Part shown: positions 42,682 through 52,718 of the stretch, piece after piece
Layout: each line of letters opens with the position of its first letter
Position numbering within the stretch: the stretch's first letter is position 1
Source: Bacteroidales bacterium
Lineage (GTDB): Bacteria > Bacteroidota > Bacteroidia > Bacteroidales > F082
Reading direction: 5' to 3'
DNA: 52,787 nucleotides
Assembly (NCBI GenBank): GCA_029983675.1
Contig: JASBYY010000017.1
Span: 1 to 52,787, forward strand
Position numbers and translations under genes: made by a program
Notes under the pieces: model-generated
What the model was told of the DNA's origin: nothing
The model's input: the letters and a program-made list of their open reading frames with translations, nothing else
Databases searched by the model: none

Positions 42682-45666
42682 ATGAAAGCATTCCGACATA
42701 TATGGCTCCTGTTTTTTTTGCTGTTGGGAGGAAATACGACCGCTTTTTGCCAGCATTATGTCAGTTTTGGCGGCACCTTTTCCCAGGACACAAGGATGCG
42801 AAAACTCGGTGCGGATTCTGTTTACCTTGTGACGCAATCCATCGGGGTGCCCGCCGGTATCACCTTGACCATAGATCCCGGTGTGGTGGCGTATTTTATG
42901 CAAGATGCGGCACTGAATGTCAATGGCGGCAATTTGTGGGTAAACGGTACTGTAGCTGATTCGGTTAAATTGTTGTGCTACGAACTTTCTCGCAACTGGC
43001 CGGGTATGCATCTTAAAAACATTGCCGACACTTGTCATGTAAGCATCCGTTGCACGGCTTTTCGAGGGGCGGTTTCGGCCATCAGCCTTTCAAATGCACG
43101 TAATGTTAACGTGAAACGGTGTGAGTTTTACAATTACTATGGTGGAAATGGAGTCCTGCTTACCGATTGTAGCAACTGCACCATCGACAGTTGTTTTTTC
43201 TACCAATGTGTCTCCGGAATAGAACTGTTGTCAGTTTCGGCTAATAGTGTTGGCAACTGTTTCATTAACAATATTTTCGACCGTGGACAAATCAATTTGA
43301 AAGTCTCGAATAACCGCCCCGGATACTATTGTTACGGTAATTATGTAAGGCGGAATTGCTTTCAGGGAGCTTCCACGGCTCTGTATTTTGAGGCGTATGG
43401 AACGCTGTCATTTCGAAACAGGAAAAATTTCATACAGCATAATATCATTACATCGGATTTGCCGGATGAAAATGCAGGTTACTTGTCGTTTGGCTTGAAA
43501 ACTTCAATGGATTCGCTCGTGTTGCAAAACAATATTTTTTGGAACAACGATGAGGCAATTCGTATGTTAAGGCCGTGTGATTTGTTTGTAGATAGGAACA
43601 CGTTTTATGATAATGCTAGTGTCCTTTCAAATGCACAGAGTCAATGTGCCATTCGGTTCACCAATAATGTTTTCAGCAAAACCAAGGACGAAATAGCTGA
43701 GATACCTTCCGATCTTGTTTCTTTTAGACATAACAACTTTTTGAGTTATGGTGTCAAGAATATCTTGCTGAAAAACAACTGCGCCGCCGCCATCGATGTG
43801 CGTGAGAATTTCTGGCAGGTGATGTCGGCGGATTCCATTGAGATGTTGCTGATAGATGACAACGATAATCCGCAGTTGGGGCCTGTTGTTTTTGATGATT
43901 TTTTGGATGAATGCGATACGGTGGCACCTGTTTCTCCCCCACATGATGTAAAGATACAGCGGATCAAAGGGGAATGGAGGATTTCGTGGGATCGGAATCC
44001 AGAATCCGATGTTGACCATTATGCATTGTATTATGGCAGATTCACAAACTATCGTTTTGAACATCATATTGACATGATTCAGGGAAATTCGATAGCTTTT
44101 GATCCTGCTTATGAAACGATTGCCGTGGCGGCATTCGATGGTGCCCATCATCCTGACGAATATGCTTTGAAAGGGAAGAGCGCTTTTGCATTTGCCGCAT
44201 ACTATCCTTATGCGGGAGCTGACAGTTCGTTGTGTGTCGGTGCAGGGGAACTTCACCTGAAAGATGCAAGCATTCCCTACGAATACGATTCGTTCTATTG
44301 GAGCACAAGCGGCACGGGGAGATTTTCAGATACCGCGGTGTTGCAGCCTTACTACTTTCCTTCCGAAGCCGATTTTGAAAGCACTTCTGTCGAGTTGACG
44401 CTTAATGTGGTGTCTGGCGGGATAACGAAGTCTTCTTCTTTGCATCTCGACATGAAAGCCATTCCTGAAATATTTGCTGGAAACGACTATTATTCTGGAA
44501 TACATGGACCGATTGTGCTGGATGAAGCCACTGCGTTTTTCTATGATTCTATTTATTGGCAAAGTCTTGGCGATGGCAGTTTTTCCGATGCTACAGCGAT
44601 CAATCCGGAATACCATCTCGGCGAACGTGACTTGGAATCCCGGTCTGTCACCTTGGTGCTTAAGGCTTTTTCTCTTTGTGGCGAGGTGTCCGATACGGTT
44701 ACATACGCTTTGTTTGAAGGTTATTCCATGGAGGGATGTGTTTGGCTCGGTGAGGTGAAGGCTCCGGGTGCTGTTGTCGTGGCTGTGTCTTTAGAGGAGT
44801 CCGATTTGCCTTTTATCAGTGGATATTACCGAACTGTTTCCGAAGCGGACGGCAAGTTTCACTTTGACAATCTGATTGCCGGAACATACGTCCTGTATGC
44901 CTTTGCCGATACGATTGAGCATCGTTCGGGAACATCCTATTACCTCAATGCGCGGCAGTGGCAGGAAGCCGTTCGGGTTCCTCTCAATGGCAATGCCTAC
45001 GATATTGATGTCAGACTTCCTGAGCTTGCTCCCGACTTTCCTCATGGCCTAGGAAGTATTACCGGGACTTTCGACCTTCCCGATGGCACATTTAAGGCTT
45101 CAGGGTTCTTCTGCCGTTCATGGTTTGATGGCGGCGACAGCTTGGAGTATTGCAACGGAGGACTTTCCAATGTGGGTGTTTCGTTGATGAATGTCGGCAA
45201 AGATCGGTTGCTTGGCTTTTCACTTACCGATGCAGAAGGACGTTTCGGGTTTGCAGGTTTGCCATACGGAACATACATCTTGATGGCCGATCTGCCGCGA
45301 TATGGTCTTGGTGTTTCTCAAACCATCACGTTGACACCCGGTATGGAACGGATTGATAATGTATCTCTTGCGTTGGGAAGGGATGGGGAAATCGTTGTCC
45401 GAGGCATTCCACAATCTATAAAGGCGCAATTGGATTTTGGCGTTGCACCGAATCCGGCACATGACAAGTTGTATTTATTGGGTTTGTATATGGAGGCATG
45501 TAGCATTCGGGTGTTGAATAGTGAAGGTGTTGAAGTGCTGTCGCAATATGAAAGCCAAGTGTCAGGTTGTGTGATGATTAACACGACTTCTTTACCCAAG
45601 GGCTTGTATGTCATTGTCGTGGAAGGTGGTGGTGATTGTCAAACCGCCAAGTTTATTAAGGAATAG
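42682..45666 (+). CDS. Large secreted beta-helix protein with a T9SS sorting domain
   Basis: A 994-aa surface protein. Signal peptide 1-24 (MKAFRHIWLLFFLLLGG...FCQ). Residues about 45-390 form a right-handed beta-helix with asparagine- and cysteine-rich turns (TDCSNCTIDSCFFYQC). A fibronectin-III-like stretch (GEWRISWDRNPESDVDHYAL) follows, then PKD-like segments, then two carboxypeptidase-regulatory-like repeats (FHFDNLIAGTYVLYAFAD and FGFAGLPYGTYILMADLP). The C-terminal 75 residues (VAPNPAHDKLYL to TAKFIKE) are a type A T9SS sorting domain. It starts 3 bp after the STN-barrel gene, so the two are co-transcribed. The ligand is unknown. Confidence 0.85.
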   Translation: MKAFRHIWLLFFLLLGGNTTAFCQHYVSFGGTFSQDTRMRKLGADSVYLVTQSIGVPAGITLTIDPGVVAYFMQDAALNVNGGNLWVNGTVADSVKLLCYELSRNWPGMHLKNIADTCHVSIRCTAFRGAVSAISLSNARNVNVKRCEFYNYYGGNGVLLTDCSNCTIDSCFFYQCVSGIELLSVSANSVGNCFINNIFDRGQINLKVSNNRPGYYCYGNYVRRNCFQGASTALYFEAYGTLSFRNRKNFIQHNIITSDLPDENAGYLSFGLKTSMDSLVLQNNIFWNNDEAIRMLRPCDLFVDRNTFYDNASVLSNAQSQCAIRFTNNVFSKTKDEIAEIPSDLVSFRHNNFLSYGVKNILLKNNCAAAIDVRENFWQVMSADSIEMLLIDDNDNPQLGPVVFDDFLDECDTVAPVSPPHDVKIQRIKGEWRISWDRNPESDVDHYALYYGRFTNYRFEHHIDMIQGNSIAFDPAYETIAVAAFDGAHHPDEYALKGKSAFAFAAYYPYAGADSSLCVGAGELHLKDASIPYEYDSFYWSTSGTGRFSDTAVLQPYYFPSEADFESTSVELTLNVVSGGITKSSSLHLDMKAIPEIFAGNDYYSGIHGPIVLDEATAFFYDSIYWQSLGDGSFSDATAINPEYHLGERDLESRSVTLVLKAFSLCGEVSDTVTYALFEGYSMEGCVWLGEVKAPGAVVVAVSLEESDLPFISGYYRTVSEADGKFHFDNLIAGTYVLYAFADTIEHRSGTSYYLNARQWQEAVRVPLNGNAYDIDVRLPELAPDFPHGLGSITGTFDLPDGTFKASGFFCRSWFDGGDSLEYCNGGLSNVGVSLMNVGKDRLLGFSLTDAEGRFGFAGLPYGTYILMADLPRYGLGVSQTITLTPGMERIDNVSLALGRDGEIVVRGIPQSIKAQLDFGVAPNPAHDKLYLLGLYMEACSIRVLNSEGVEVLSQYESQVSGCVMINTTSLPKGLYVIVVEGGGDCQTAKFIKE

Positions 45667-45707
45667 ATACCTTTGTTTTGCATGATGTTGTCCAAACCAA
45701 TAGAACA

Positions 45708-48700
45708 ATGAAAAAGACCTTCATATTATTCATCTGCATATTGCTGTCTTTCACAGCCTTGGCTGGCAATGGCGGACGTGTTACGGGCAGTATTACGGGT
45801 CATGTTTTTGATCAGGATGGGATAAGCCCTATTTCTGGGGCTGTCGTGTGGTTGAAGACCATCGGATCTAACGGTGACACGGTGGAATACCAGATGGTAA
45901 CGGATTCTTCTGGTTTTTTTGTCGGAACATGGCAAGCGGCAAGTTATCAAGCAGGAGCGATGGCCATAGGTTATGCCGACACCACTTTGCCTGATTTATT
46001 GGTGATTCCCGAAAGCGACACGCTGCATAATGTATCCATAATCATGCACGAAGCATACGATCCGTTGAACTATGTGATGGCAGAAGAACTGAATGAAGAT
46101 ATGGTCAAGGTGAGCTGGGGGAAAGGAGAGCCTTTGCTTTTAGAAGATTTTGAGCTTGGTAACTTCTCAAAGTTCGATTGGGATAATAGCGTTTCTGATT
46201 TTCCATGGGAAATCACGACTGCCTCACCGCATCAAGGCCAATACTGCATGAAATCGACCAATGAAGGACAAGGAGCTAGCACATCGGCCATACAGGTTGA
46301 AATGACGGTGCCGAAAGATGGCAAAATGAGTTTTTTCGGAAAGGCCTCCTGCGAACAGACTTGGGATGTCGGATCGTTTTTCATTGATGGTGTCAAGATG
46401 TGTGAGTTTTCGGGGATTCACGGATGGCAGGATCGCGTTTTCGATATTTCGCAAGGCGAACATCTTTTCCGATGGCAGTTTGAAAAAGATGTCTCCACCG
46501 ATGCCGGCGATGATTGTTTTTACGTGGACGACATCCGATTTTATTACAAGCAACCTCCGTTCTCGGGTGAGGAGTGGTTTTCATATAGCAATGACTTGTA
46601 CAATACCAATGTGACTTGTTCTGAAGACCATTCCCACTGGGGAAGCCTCTGGCCTTCCGATAAGTTGACCCGTTATGCCGGTGCATCGCTCACCAAGGTG
46701 TCGTTGTTCTCCGATTCCACAGGACATGCAGGAGGAAAGTACACGGTGGGGTTCTATGTCGGGGGTGACAGCTATCCGCTTACCTTGCTGGCAGAACAAG
46801 ATGCGACACTCCCTGATTCGCTTGACGGATATGCTATTTTCGATTTAACAACACCCATCGAAATTGATGACACCCAGAACCTTTGGATTATTTGGTCTGC
46901 TGAACGGCCAACCTATCAGGCAACGACTTGTACAGAGCCTGATTCTGAACGAAATGGCACATGGTGGGGCAATGGCACGGCTTGGTCGCAATCGGGGCAC
47001 GGTGCTTGGATGACGGCTGCTTATGTTATCGATACGACGGGGCGTCTGCAACAAATGACGGAATGCGCAACGGAACGTAAATTGCGCTATTTCAATATTT
47101 TGAGGACCCGTTTGGGAGACGATACGCTAATGATCGCCTCGCATATCCTTGATTCGGCTTATATGGATATGAGCTGGAAACATTTGCCGTGGGGAACATA
47201 TCAATGGGGCGTTAGTTGCACTTACGAGGGTAATCGCGGCGAATCTCCCGTTGTGTGGTCAAATGGTGTAAAAAAAGACCTGACGACGACAGCCGAGTTT
47301 TATGTGACAACAAATACAGCCGCACCTCCTACCGGAGCCGAAATCATTTTGACAAGAGCGGATAGTACGGCTTATGAGTATCGGGCCACAGTGGATGCCA
47401 CAGGACATTGTGTTTTTGAAGCGGTGCTGCGTGCCCATTATGATCTGACAATCACCCTCAATGGCTATTTGCCGTATCAGAATGATACAGTGGTTCCCAT
47501 TCTTGAGCCATCTGTGTTTCACTGTGAGCTTATGGAACAGATTCAAGCTCCCGAAGCACTTTATGTATCACATACTGGCTGGGCGACGTGGATCATGCCG
47601 GTCGATAAGGAACGCCCTGTTGTAGGCTATGAGATTATGCTTGACAGCATGTCGGTTGGTACTGTCACGAATACAAATTTCCAATTCGATGTGGACGGTC
47701 TGTGCGATAGCGTGGAACATGTCGCTTCTGTCCGTGCCCAGTTCGTTACCGGAGTGAGTGAATGGATACACCATGCTTGGACTTACAGATCATGTGACCA
47801 TTTTCCTGGTACCCAGAGTGGTGTTACTGCCACATTGACCAATAATAATGTTGAAGTGGCTTGGGTATATCCCGATACGAATGTAGTGGGGGCGGTAGTG
47901 TTCCGTGATGGTAATCTGCTGGGATTTACGGGCAATAGCGTTTTTGTCGATGCCAACCCTCCTTTTGCCAATCAGCAGGCCGATTATTGTGTGCGCATCA
48001 TTCGCAATGGACCGTATGACGGTACTTACTATGCCATGTCGTGTGCGGAATGCGTGCATATCGACATGCCCATGTTGTGTGATCCGCCGGAGTTGCTGCG
48101 AGGATCGGTGCAATGGCTGAACGAAATGGAACACGGTGCATTGATTTCGTGGGGGCCGAAGCCTAATCCTGTCAATGATTGGCTGCACTATGACGACAAT
48201 GCCTATCTCGGCTGTTTGGGGTTTCAAGGAACGCTATATTGGGGCATCCGCTTCGATAAGGAGGATTTGGCGGATTATATGGGTTGTGCCTTGACCCAAG
48301 TCGCTATTTATGATGTCCGTGCAATAGAATATACGGTCTCCATTTACCAAGGGGGTGAAACGGCACCGGAGACCCCGTTGCATTTCCAGTCGTTTTCGTT
48401 GATCGAAACCTATTCATGGCACGAGGAGGTGTTGTCAAATGTGATTCCCATCGATACGACACAACCTTTGTGGATTGTGTTTTCGCAAATCGGATACCGT
48501 GATCCGGCTCCCGCCTGTGCCAATACGGGAAATCCCGATGGACGCTGGGTGTCAATGGACGGCATCGACTGGTTCGATCTCGGCAGCAATACGTGGATGA
48601 TCCGTTGTTTCGTGACCAATATGCTCAATGGGAACAGGTCGGTGTTGGATGTTCAAGAACCCGCCTACAATATGCAGCATTTCAACCTCTATCGATCGAC

Positions 48701-49163
48701 CGACAATGTGAATTATCAGCAGATTGCCACTATCGATACGGTTCACGGACAGGAATACTACACGTATTTCGACAATTATGTGGATGAGCCGGAACTTGAG
48801 TTGTATTACAGACTGACAGCCTACTACGTGGATGCATACGGGAATGAATGCGAGTCGTTTCCTGCGGCTTCGGAGCTTCATCCCGATCAGCATTATGTTC
48901 ACGTTGCCAACCCGTGGTCGGTGGGTGAAAAAGAGAAAGAGGTGCGTATCTATCCCGTCCCGACCCGTGATGAATTGTACATCCGTGTTGACGGCATCCG
49001 TGGAGTGACCCTGTTTGATGCTATGGGACAGGCGGTTATCGATCAGTCTCTTGTCAGTGATGAGACGGTGTTGAACCTTTCCCACCTGCCCAATGGAATT
49101 TTCATGCTACGGATTACCGGAGAGAACTACCGTTATTCCCGAAGAATCATCATCTCCCATTGA
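45708..49163 (+). CDS. Large secreted adhesin-like protein with a T9SS sorting domain
   Basis: A 1151-aa surface protein. Signal peptide MKKTFILFICILLSFTALAG. An N-terminal carboxypeptidase-regulatory-like domain (about 25-115) is followed by a cleaved-adhesin/MAM-like jelly roll (about 140-282: LLLEDFELGNFSKFDWDN, FYVDDIRFYY). Two copies of an approximately 150-residue module lie at about 286-440 and 820-972 (YTVGFYVGG against YTVSIYQGG; NLWIIWS against PLWIVFS; NGTWWGNGTAW against DGRWVSMDGIDW), with FN3-like parts between. The end (VRIYPVPTRDELYI to YSRRIIISH) is a type A T9SS sorting domain. Gingipain-type adhesin relatives are likely. ATG 45708 is chosen for the signal peptide. Confidence 0.85.
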   Translation: MKKTFILFICILLSFTALAGNGGRVTGSITGHVFDQDGISPISGAVVWLKTIGSNGDTVEYQMVTDSSGFFVGTWQAASYQAGAMAIGYADTTLPDLLVIPESDTLHNVSIIMHEAYDPLNYVMAEELNEDMVKVSWGKGEPLLLEDFELGNFSKFDWDNSVSDFPWEITTASPHQGQYCMKSTNEGQGASTSAIQVEMTVPKDGKMSFFGKASCEQTWDVGSFFIDGVKMCEFSGIHGWQDRVFDISQGEHLFRWQFEKDVSTDAGDDCFYVDDIRFYYKQPPFSGEEWFSYSNDLYNTNVTCSEDHSHWGSLWPSDKLTRYAGASLTKVSLFSDSTGHAGGKYTVGFYVGGDSYPLTLLAEQDATLPDSLDGYAIFDLTTPIEIDDTQNLWIIWSAERPTYQATTCTEPDSERNGTWWGNGTAWSQSGHGAWMTAAYVIDTTGRLQQMTECATERKLRYFNILRTRLGDDTLMIASHILDSAYMDMSWKHLPWGTYQWGVSCTYEGNRGESPVVWSNGVKKDLTTTAEFYVTTNTAAPPTGAEIILTRADSTAYEYRATVDATGHCVFEAVLRAHYDLTITLNGYLPYQNDTVVPILEPSVFHCELMEQIQAPEALYVSHTGWATWIMPVDKERPVVGYEIMLDSMSVGTVTNTNFQFDVDGLCDSVEHVASVRAQFVTGVSEWIHHAWTYRSCDHFPGTQSGVTATLTNNNVEVAWVYPDTNVVGAVVFRDGNLLGFTGNSVFVDANPPFANQQADYCVRIIRNGPYDGTYYAMSCAECVHIDMPMLCDPPELLRGSVQWLNEMEHGALISWGPKPNPVNDWLHYDDNAYLGCLGFQGTLYWGIRFDKEDLADYMGCALTQVAIYDVRAIEYTVSIYQGGETAPETPLHFQSFSLIETYSWHEEVLSNVIPIDTTQPLWIVFSQIGYRDPAPACANTGNPDGRWVSMDGIDWFDLGSNTWMIRCFVTNMLNGNRSVLDVQEPAYNMQHFNLYRSTDNVNYQQIATIDTVHGQEYYTYFDNYVDEPELELYYRLTAYYVDAYGNECESFPAASELHPDQHYVHVANPWSVGEKEKEVRIYPVPTRDELYIRVDGIRGVTLFDAMGQAVIDQSLVSDETVLNLSHLPNGIFMLRITGENYRYSRRIIISH

Positions 49164-49270
49164 CGGAGAGACTTTTATCGCAGCTCTTCTTATCGGGAAT
49201 CCGGCCGTGTTGTTCCCGCCATCCTCATGCTTGAAGCAGTATTTGTAATGCCAGATACATTCAAAATCCT

Positions 49271-49278
49271 TATTTTTG
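49271..49278 (+). promoter_or_regulatory. Candidate -7 box of the ABC-F gene
   Basis: TATTTTTG lies 19 bp before the ATG at 49298. Confidence 0.55.
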
Positions 49279-49297
49279 CATTTTTAATAACGGTTCA

Positions 49298-51238
49298 ATG
49301 GTCTCGATACAAAATCTCAGCATGCATTTTACCGGTGAGGATCTTTTCACCGACATTTCGTTTCTCATTCGTGAAAAAGACCGAATCGGTTTGGTGGGCA
49401 GAAACGGTGCCGGCAAGACGACTTTGCTGAAGCTGATTTGCGGTTTGGAGCAACCCTCAAAGGGTGATGTCGTTGTGCCGCAAGGAACCACAATCGGTTA
49501 TCTTCCTCAGGAGAAAAACGTTCGAAGCGAGAAAACCATTCTCGATGAGGCCATGTCGGCTTTCGATGAATTTCATCGGATGGAAGGTGAGTTGGCAAAG
49601 CTGCAAGACGAACTTTCCGAAAGGACAGACTATGAAAGTGATTCGTATCACCGTATCATTGATAAGATGAGCACCCTCAATGACCGTCTGGTGCTGATGG
49701 GGGGCAATTCCCTTGAGGGAGAGGCGGAACGTATTTTGGTCGGTTTGGGCTTTGAACATGACGACATGCAGCGTCCGATGTGTGAGTTCAGCAATGGCTG
49801 GCAGATGCGCGTGGAGCTTGCCAAGATATTGCTGCGCAAACCCGATTTGTTGTTGCTCGACGAGCCTACCAACCATTTGGACATTGAGTCGATACAGTGG
49901 TTGGAGACTTTCTTGAAATCCTATTACGGCGCAATTCTGATGGTGTCGCACGACCGAGCTTTTCTTGACAATATCACCATCCGTACTGTGGAGATCTCAA
50001 ATGCAAGGATTTACGATTACAAGGCTTCTTATTCCGATTATGTGACATTGCGCGAGGAGCGTGTCGATTCACAGCGGTCGGCCTTTAACAGCCAGCAACG
50101 CGAAATCAAAGAGATTGAGCAGTTTATCGAGCGTTTCCGGTATAAAGCCACCAAAGCCAAGCAGGTGCAGTCGCGCGTGAAACAGTTGGAACGCATGGAA
50201 GAAATCACCATCGATGATATTGATGCTACGGCGATTCACTTTAAATTCCCGCCGGCGCCCCATTCAGGGACGGTGACATTGCAGCTGGCTCATGTTTCCA
50301 AGTCGTACGACGACAAGCCGGTTCTTAACAATGTCAATCTGCTCATTCCGCGCGGTGAAAAAATCGCTTTCGTAGGACGCAACGGCGAAGGCAAATCCAC
50401 ACTGTCGAAAATCATTTGCGGCGTGCTTGATTACGAAGGGGAAGTGAAGCTGGGTCATGAGGTGAAAATTGGCTATTATGCACAGAACCAGCAGGATATG
50501 CTTGATATGAATAAAACCGTATTCGAGACCCTTGATGATGTTGCGGTGGGGGAGATGCGTTTGAAAGTCAAGGCTTTGCTGGGCGCATTCCTGTTCCGTG
50601 GCGATGATATTGATAAAAAGGTCAAGGTGCTTTCCGGCGGTGAAAAAGCGCGTTTGTCGTTGGCTAAGATGCTCTTGTACCCCACAAATCTGCTCGTGCT
50701 CGACGAACCGACCAACCATTTGGACATGCTCTCGAAAGACATCTTGAAAAATGCGTTGATACAATACGATGGCACCTTGATCATCGTATCGCACGACCGC
50801 GACTTTTTACAGGGATTGACCAACAAGGTGTACGAGTTTCGCAAGCCGAACATCAAGGAATATTCGGGCGACATTTACGACTTTTTACGCGAGAAGAACC
50901 TGTCGCATCTCAAGGAATTGGAGAGAGTACGCCGTCAAACCAAAACCACGATGGAAGTTCCGCAGTCGCAAAACAAGCAGAACTATGAGCGTAAAAAGCG
51001 GTTCGACAGCCAGTTGCGCAAGATTGACAAGGAAATCCAAAAGACGGAGCAAGGCATTGCCGCCTTGGAGGATGAAGTGGCGAAGTTAGATGCCGTTATG
51101 GCGGATCCCGACATCAAGATGGATAATGAATGGTATTCGGCTTATGGTCAGAAAAAAGTTCAGCTTCAGGCTTTGATGGATCAATGGACACAATTACAAA
51201 TTGAAAGAGAAGATGTTGAAAATGAATTTAATGCATAG
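49298..51238 (+). CDS. ABC-F family ATPase
   Basis: A 646-aa cytoplasmic protein with two fused ABC domains and no membrane part. The first has GRNGAGKTTLLKLICG and LLLLDEPTNHLDIES. The second has GRNGEGKSTLSKIICG, a signature VLSGGEKARLSLAKML and LLVLDEPTNHLDMLS. The linker (about 240-320) is the ABC-F interdomain region with charged helices, and a C-terminal coiled coil (about 560-640) follows. Such proteins act on ribosomes in translation or antibiotic protection; the subgroup (Uup-, EttA- or Vga-like) cannot be fixed by eye. Its 3' end overlaps the next gene. Confidence 0.93.
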   Translation: MVSIQNLSMHFTGEDLFTDISFLIREKDRIGLVGRNGAGKTTLLKLICGLEQPSKGDVVVPQGTTIGYLPQEKNVRSEKTILDEAMSAFDEFHRMEGELAKLQDELSERTDYESDSYHRIIDKMSTLNDRLVLMGGNSLEGEAERILVGLGFEHDDMQRPMCEFSNGWQMRVELAKILLRKPDLLLLDEPTNHLDIESIQWLETFLKSYYGAILMVSHDRAFLDNITIRTVEISNARIYDYKASYSDYVTLREERVDSQRSAFNSQQREIKEIEQFIERFRYKATKAKQVQSRVKQLERMEEITIDDIDATAIHFKFPPAPHSGTVTLQLAHVSKSYDDKPVLNNVNLLIPRGEKIAFVGRNGEGKSTLSKIICGVLDYEGEVKLGHEVKIGYYAQNQQDMLDMNKTVFETLDDVAVGEMRLKVKALLGAFLFRGDDIDKKVKVLSGGEKARLSLAKMLLYPTNLLVLDEPTNHLDMLSKDILKNALIQYDGTLIIVSHDRDFLQGLTNKVYEFRKPNIKEYSGDIYDFLREKNLSHLKELERVRRQTKTTMEVPQSQNKQNYERKKRFDSQLRKIDKEIQKTEQGIAALEDEVAKLDAVMADPDIKMDNEWYSAYGQKKVQLQALMDQWTQLQIEREDVENEFNA

Positions 51239-52013
51239 AATTATTTCGAAACTGCCACTGCTGTTGGTTGTCGTTTCTTTCGCTTCCTGCCGAAGTGTTT
51301 CCCATACGGTTTCATCAGCCGATCCCATGTTGCAGCCGCTTGCTTTTGTCCAGCACTCGGCGGAATACAAGGCTTTGTGTTATCAGGCCTACAATACGGC
51401 GCGTTTCCGTCTCGACGAGATACTGAAGGAGGTGCATGAAAAGCCTTTGGCTATTGTGGTGGATATCGACGAAACCGTTCTCGACAATTATCCTGTCGAT
51501 GCCAAAGCGGTCATCAACGGCACATCGTTCTCTGAGTATTGGGATACATGGGTGGATATGGGCGTGGCGCAGGCAGTTCCAGGAGCGTTGGATTTCCTGC
51601 AATATGCCGCTCAACATAATGTGCAGGTGTTCTACATCAGCAATCGCGAGGAAAAGGGTGACGAAGCCACTTTGCGAAACTTGAAGGAACTGGGCTTCCC
51701 CGATGCCGATAAACAGCATCTCATGCTGATGGATGAAAGCACCGCCAAGCAACCCCGACGCGATATTGTGTTGCAGGACTTTGACATCGTCTTGCTATGC
51801 GGCGATAATTTGGCGGATTTTGCGACGGTTTTTGAATCGGATGATCAAGCCACGCGCAACAAGGCGGTTGTGGATTTGCAGGCGGATTTCGGCACCCGTT
51901 GGATCGTACTGCCCAATCCGGTTTATGGCAAGTGGAAATCGGCTTTGCTACAGCACAAAGCAGCCCGTGTCGATGAAGTTGACTATATGAAGGCCAAATT
52001 GAAGGATTATTGA
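51222..52013 (+). CDS. Outer-membrane lipoprotein phosphatase, e(P4) family
   Basis: A 263-aa HAD-superfamily acid phosphatase of the e(P4)/class C group, which in relatives dephosphorylates nucleotides outside the cell. The lipobox VVVSFASC (lipid on C) ends a short signal peptide. The catalytic DIDETVLDN is intact, then VFYISNREEKGDEAT and the third motif LCGDNLADF. ATG 51222 or 51231 both suit the signal peptide. The gene overlaps the end of the ABC-F gene by about 17 bp. Confidence 0.9.
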   Translation: MNLMHRIISKLPLLLVVVSFASCRSVSHTVSSADPMLQPLAFVQHSAEYKALCYQAYNTARFRLDEILKEVHEKPLAIVVDIDETVLDNYPVDAKAVINGTSFSEYWDTWVDMGVAQAVPGALDFLQYAAQHNVQVFYISNREEKGDEATLRNLKELGFPDADKQHLMLMDESTAKQPRRDIVLQDFDIVLLCGDNLADFATVFESDDQATRNKAVVDLQADFGTRWIVLPNPVYGKWKSALLQHKAARVDEVDYMKAKLKDY

Positions 52014-52084
52014 AGCAACCGATGAATGCTATGGCCTTCTATTAGTGCCGTGTGTTTATTGCTAATCACGTAAAAATCGATAAA

Positions 52085-52411
52085 ATGAATTGGGTATTAT
52101 TGGTTATTGGAGGATTGTTCGAAACGGTTTTTGCATTCTGTATTGGAAAAGCCAAGGAAGTCACCGGTTTAGAGATGTACCTATGGTATGCAGGCTTTAT
52201 CGTGTCGGTGAGCATCAGCATGGGGCTTTTGATCAAGGCGGCGCAAACCCTGCCCATTGGGACGGCTTATGCGGTATGGACCGGTATCGGTGCAGTAGGT
52301 TCCGTGTTAGTCGGGATATTCGTATTCAAAGACCCGGCCAACTTTTGGAGACTGTTTTTTATCACCACGCTTATTGCCTCAATCGTTGGGCTTAAGTTGG
52401 TGTCGAACTGA
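52085..52411 (+). CDS. Small multidrug resistance family transporter, SugE/Gdx-like
   Basis: A 108-aa protein with four transmembrane helices. The essential Glu of the first helix is present (GGLFETVFAF), and the third helix carries LPIGTAYAVWTGIGAVGSVL, typical of the SugE/Gdx branch that exports guanidinium or some quaternary ammonium compounds. It should work as an antiparallel dimer with no partner gene nearby. The start is ATG 52085. Confidence 0.9.
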   Translation: MNWVLLVIGGLFETVFAFCIGKAKEVTGLEMYLWYAGFIVSVSISMGLLIKAAQTLPIGTAYAVWTGIGAVGSVLVGIFVFKDPANFWRLFFITTLIASIVGLKLVSN

Positions 52412-52575
52412 TGGTTGCTTTTGATGTACGAAAGCCCAATTGTGTTACGACGTAATCGGGAAAAGGTATTATTACAGATGGCTTTGGTATTTCAGGATCC
52501 GATTTCCTCTTTTTGTTGTATTTGTTATTTGAACCTGCCCGGTTTGCATGGTGTTTTGTTTTTGCAAAAGAATAA

Positions 52576-52709
52576 AACATTCGTAAATTCGAACATATTA
52601 GTAGGTGTTGTTTGCTGTATTTCTTTGATTGATGGCGTTGTATTAGGATAAAAGAACATGAAAGTGGAAATGATATACGAATGTTATAAGTTTCATATTT
52701 ACGAATGTT
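52576..52709. repeat. Three copies of the 11-mer TTACGAATGTT upstream of a promoter
   Basis: AACATTCGTAA (the inverse) is at 52576-52586. ATACGAATGTT (one mismatch) is at 52675-52685 and TTACGAATGTT at 52699-52709, 24 bp apart as direct repeats. The last copy ends 1 bp before the -7 box TATATTTG. This fits operator sites of a transcription regulator. Confidence 0.75.
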
Positions 52710-52710
52710 G

Positions 52711-52718
52711 TATATTTG
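52711..52718 (+). promoter_or_regulatory. Candidate -7 box for a gene beyond the window
   Basis: TATATTTG matches TAnnTTTG and directly follows the last 11-mer repeat. No start codon for the regulated gene is visible before the window ends. Confidence 0.5.
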
